From NCBI GenBank assembly GCA_036936605.1, contig JAUPFV010000002.1:321734893-321798892 (forward strand): DNA of 64,000 nucleotides. The letters run 5' to 3'. Origin of the DNA: Limnanthes douglasii subsp. nivea (Eukaryota; Streptophyta; Magnoliopsida; Brassicales; Limnanthaceae). Positions within the stretch are counted from its first letter, which is position 1. Every line of letters starts with the position of its first letter. The notes below the pieces were generated by a model, which had not been told where the DNA came from, did no database searches, and saw only the letters and a list, made by a program, of their open reading frames with translations. Shown piece after piece: positions 61,171-64,000 of this stretch. The position numbers and the translations under genes were made by a program.

Positions 61171-62226
61171 TCAACCTTCGCAGACTCTTTTTGGCTGACA
61201 TAATACTGGTAAACCAAAAACCATATCATCCTTGGACATGAGTTGCATTGCCTGAAAGTTTACATGCCCAATCCTTGAAAGCCACCGCAATGCTGTCTCC
61301 TCTATTTTTGTCAGTAGACATTCTACCTTGTCTCCTTCAATGATTACTTTGTATAATTGATTCGTGGATTTCTTAACCTTCATTGACAGCTTACCGCTTT
61401 TCTCATATACCCACAGGTGCTCACCACTCAGAATAACCTTGTTGCCATCCTCCGATAGTTGACCTAAACTTACAATATTATTACGAAGTGTGGGAATAAA
61501 ATACAGACCTTTGAGGACTCGCTCTTCACTGTTTTTGCATTTAAAAACCATTGAGCCCTTCCCTTCAATGTTTACGGTAGACCCATCTCCAAACTTTACC
61601 TTTTCTGTCACTGTTTCGTCTAGATCTTTAAACTTGGAGCGGTGCCCAGTCATATGGTTACTGGCCCCTTTGTCCAAATACCAAACATCCATTTCGTATT
61701 CTTGACCACGGATTAGTTCCTTCTCTTCCTCTTCACACCCAGCCATCAAGAGTGTAGGTTCATCATCGTTAATCTTATTTAGGTTGACCTCAGATTTTGA
61801 TTCCCTCTCTCTACGAGGTTTGCAACATTCCGCCATGTAATGTCCAATGCCATTACAATTAAAGCACCTCAGCTTGCTTCTATCGCGTCCCCCTCGACCC
61901 GATTCTCTGCCTCGGTTGTCATTGCTGCTCCTAGTCCCATCCCTTCCTGTTTTCTTCAACCACTCTTCCCGAGTGAGTAAGATATGTCCTTCGCTTTGTT
62001 CCCTCTTTCTCCATTCTTCCTCACTTGGCAAAAGCTTCCCTTCGTTGACTTCAGATTGTCCACGAAGCCTCTCCTCATGTGCCTTGAGAGAACCAATTAC
62101 CTCCTCAACGGACATTTCTTCTAGATTTCCGAATTGCTCAATAGCCGATGTAATCTGTAGGAACTTTGGTGGGACTGCTCGAAACACCTTCTTCACCACG
62201 TATGCCTCTTCCACCTTCTCTCCCAA
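61171..62226 (-). pseudogene. gag C-terminus, protease and pre-integrase of the nested copia
   Basis: The 351-residue open frame holds, in order, the gag C-terminal half, an arginine/glycine-rich linker, a CCHC zinc knuckle CFNCNGIGHYMAEC (residues 121-134), the protease active site (residue 185 on) and the pre-integrase region. The protease word reads LDKGASNHMTG instead of the family's L-D-S-G-A-S, so the active-site serine is replaced by lysine. The pre-integrase reads RWLSRIGHVNF where W-H-x-R-x-G-H is usual, so the first zinc-binding histidine is leucine. Both changes would disable the proteins. Confidence 0.92.
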
Positions 62227-62229
62227 AGC

Positions 62230-62676
62230 TCAGATAGTAGTGACCAAGCTGTTCTGTTTTAAGAAAAACGCATCCAATTGATCTGTTTCCTTCATGTTGA
62301 GTGGCTCGAATTCTCCTATCAATGTCTGAGCCCTCGCCTGTTTTACCTTGTCTGCACCGAAACACACCGTTTTGATTGCCTCCCATGCTTCATTGGCTGT
62401 TTTCTTCTCCGCGAGTGTCAGCAACGTATCTTCAGGGACCCCATGGAAGATGGCGGCTAGTGCCAGCTTATCAGTTCTGTCTTCGACACATGCCTTAGGA
62501 TCCTTAGGTTCGATTGCCTCCCATATGCCATGTGCTTGCATGAATACTTTCATCTTCAGAGACCACGCGGTGTAGTTTATCTTGGTAAGCATCAGATAGG
62601 TCAGACCCACGGAATTCTCTATGCTTTTGTTTATCTTCATTGATACTTTCTTTGGCATATATTTGGGCATCCGCAA
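62230..62676 (-). pseudogene. gag N-terminus (UBN2-type) of the nested copia
   Basis: This frame of 148 codons starts close to the primer-binding site and reads LTKINYTAWSLKMKVFMQ, HGIWEAIEPKDP and NEAWEAIKT, typical of copia gag. It ends with a frameshift near 62230, directly before the 62226 frame, so gag is split in two. The ATG at 62676 is a plausible start because it lies 12 bp past the PBS, but a later ATG (62643, MKINKS) is possible. Confidence 0.88.
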
Positions 62677-62687
62677 GTAAGATGTAG

Positions 62688-62699
62688 CTCTGATACCAG
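62688..62699 (-). other. Primer-binding site of the nested copia
   Basis: On the minus strand this is TGGTATCAGAGC, the perfect initiator-Met tRNA complement, two bases from the 5' LTR at 62702. Confidence 0.95.
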
Positions 62700-62701
62700 A
62701 G

Positions 62702-62969
62702 TGTTGTAAATTTATAAGTGTATGAATGTGTGTAGATAATTAACAAAGAAACAGGAATGAGTTAAACTCATTTTTGTTGTATTAAAAATGCTGAAAGAAG
62801 AATACAAACTGGTTTTTTACTACGAATGAACTACATGAATATATAAGAAAATTGAATAACTACTTAGAGCCAAACAGACGCTAATAATTAGCCACTACTC
62901 CTAATAAAATGCAACTGCTACGTCATGTTCTGGTCATGTTGCAGACATATTCAGATTAATATCTCAACA
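62702..62969 (-). repeat. 5' LTR of the nested copia
   Basis: It pairs with 58312-58579 at equal length. The 5-bp target duplication tgaat follows at 62970-62974. Confidence 0.95.
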
Positions 62970-63540
62970 TGAATCTGGTCGTATCCTGCAAGATCATCCA
63001 TAAATGATAAAATTTTATTTCCTGAACTAGAACCAACCAGCTGAGCTATTCGAGGAATAATAAATGGATCTTTAGGATAAACTCGATTCAAATATGTGAA
63101 ATGAAAACACATTCATCATTTTCCATTCTTGTTTTAACCAACACTAGATTTTCTATCCATAAAGGATCGTGCACCTCCTCAATATGTCTGACCCTAGACA
63201 AGTGATCCACTTGTACAACAATAGCTTCTGATTTTTCTACAGAAAAAACACGTCAATTCTGAATAACATGCTTGATCCTCAGATTTATAGCTAAGCTGTG
63301 TATATATCACTTCAGGTGGAATCCGTATTACACCTCTGTTTTCCAAGAAAAAATGTCCAAATTATCAAACAATAATTATAACAACTGATAACGCAAAGTA
63401 GGTGACAGTGGTGTCCCTATACGCAGAGTCTTCCCATTAGAAAAAAAATGTATTCCTCAATATTCTCAGTCACTATCAAAGAACCCGGGGTTTCCCTCGG
63501 ATCAACCATTCCCTTTTCATCCAATTTTAACCCTTCTGAT
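62970..63540 (-). pseudogene. RT of gypsy-2, N-terminal half
   Basis: The minus strand reads, in changing frames, RT words that lead up to the copia insertion point (DDLAGYDQI at 62995-62970) and upstream parts around 63050-63240 that correspond to gypsy-1 19100-19371. The region also resembles 27000-27385 of gypsy-4. Stops are frequent. Confidence 0.75.
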
Positions 63541-63633
63541 TTCTATTCAATCATCTATCAGCACCATTAGAACCTCGTACACAAAAAGTTGTTGTATAAC
63601 ATTCTTCTACTATCCTTAGGTCATTTCGAAACA

Positions 63634-64000
63634 CTAAAACACGATCTCCAAAGAAATACTTGAGGCATTGGTGAACAGTTGAAACAATAGCATGTATTCT
63701 TGAAAGCTAAAATCTCCCAAAAATAGCATTATAACAGGTCGGACATTCAATGACCATGAATAATACTTGGACCTTCTTTTTAACACGATATTTTCCCAAA
63801 CACACTTCACCTTCGAATTCACCAATCCCCTGAGTATCACCCTTGTAAACTTAATTATAGTATGATCAGATTGACAAATTGGAGGTGGGTTATGCATCCT
63901 ACCATATGTAGATTTAAAAAACACATTTGCAGAACTCCCCATATCTATCAAAACACGTGGAATTTCGACTCCGACTATTTCTGCCCCTATAACCATTCCA
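63634..64000 (-). pseudogene. Aspartic protease of gypsy-2 (runs off the window)
   Basis: The frame reads MVIGAEIVGVEIPRVLIDMG and then SSANVFFKSTYGRM, with D-M-G in place of the D-T-G active site, then NPPPICQSDHTIIKFT. It matches the gypsy-1 protease (19686-20244). A frameshift near 63850 changes the frame after this. The gag part lies beyond position 64000. Confidence 0.85.

Larger units (their letters stand above)
58312..62969 (-). mobile_element. Complete Ty1/copia retrotransposon nested in gypsy-2
   Basis: The 4658-bp element has two 268-bp LTRs, a primer-binding site, a polypurine tract and an exact 5-bp target duplication tgaat (58307-58311 and 62970-62974). It inserted within the RT frame of gypsy-2. 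The coding order on the minus strand is gag, protease, integrase, RT, RNase H, as in Ty1/copia. The sequence resembles the Tork/TNT1-like group, a lineage call I cannot test. Frameshifts and two lost catalytic residues make it non-autonomous. Confidence 0.95.
55096..64000 (-). mobile_element. Second Tat-type Ty3/gypsy element (gypsy-2), interrupted by copia
   Basis: Minus-strand order from the right edge is protease, RT (split by the copia insertion), RNase H, archaeal-type RNase H, integrase with the core missing, a tandem-repeat region, and an antisense lysine-rich ORF. gag and the 5' LTR lie beyond the window. As in gypsy-1 the left end lacks an LTR and stops within the antisense-ORF region next to block A. 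Confidence 0.85.

Noticed and set aside
61847..62281. Plus-strand ORF of 144 codons
   Set aside because: It is antisense to the well-supported copia gag frame and consists of low-complexity serine/leucine sequence, a typical shadow.
58312..62969. Idea that the copia or gypsy elements are endogenous pararetroviruses
   Set aside because: They have LTRs, primer-binding sites, target duplications and integrase domains and lack movement-protein motifs. They are ordinary LTR retrotransposons.
1..64000. CRISPR arrays, bacterial-type operons or organelle DNA insertions
   Set aside because: No regularly spaced direct repeats with unique spacers, no gene clusters of bacterial type and no recognisable plastid or mitochondrial gene were seen.

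Overview
The window looks like nuclear, intergenic DNA from a flowering plant, probably a eudicot. It is strongly AT-rich and built mostly from duplicated and decayed sequence. The plant signature rests on one intact M-type (gamma) MADS-box gene, Ty3/gypsy elements of the Tat type (with a second, archaeal-type RNase H domain), Ty1/copia elements primed by initiator-Met tRNA, plant L1-type LINE pieces, a tRNA-derived SINE and a small non-autonomous LTR element. I cannot name the species. The only protein-coding gene that looks intact and host-derived is the MADS gene at 1384-1893.

Backbone. Much of the window is one ancestral multi-kilobase unit repeated several times in diverged form. I label its parts MADS module (about 890-1900), block A (about 2320-5560), block B (about 5561-6315), a copia remnant (about 6316-8233) and module W (about 8234-11156). 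Module W carries a decayed minus-strand reading frame that I do not recognise. Further partial copies lie at 11157-13450, 14791-15138 plus 22577-26436, 27386-32496 plus 38661-41860, 42871-46261, and 51340-55095. A second MADS copy (43601-43860) has lost its start and carries an inverted duplication.

Insertions, left to right. (1) A SINE sits in a copia LTR at 7.9-8.2 kb with an 11-bp target duplication. (2) A Tat-type gypsy element (15.1-22.6 kb, minus) keeps one LTR and carries a coiled-coil ORF antisense to gag-pol. (3) A gypsy RT fragment lies at 26.4-27.4 kb. (4) A 1.2-kb miniature LTR element lies at 27.56-28.74 kb. (5) A DNA-transposon-like insert with GTTGCAA repeats lies at about 29.2-31.9 kb. 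(6) A very decayed plus-strand gypsy lies at 32.5-38.7 kb. (7) LINE pieces lie at 42.3, 47.1 and 49.3-51.3 kb. (8) A second Tat-type gypsy (55.1-64.0 kb, minus) runs off the right edge and is interrupted in its RT by a complete 4658-bp copia element (58312-62969) with 268-bp LTRs and a perfect 5-bp target duplication.

No operons, CRISPR arrays or convincing RNA genes are present. All transposon coding regions show stops, frameshifts or lost catalytic residues, so nothing here looks autonomously mobile today. The copia element at 58-63 kb is the youngest-looking LTR element, since its two LTRs differ at only about 11 of 268 positions by eye. All homology statements come from reading the sequence and its translations; no alignments or database searches were run.
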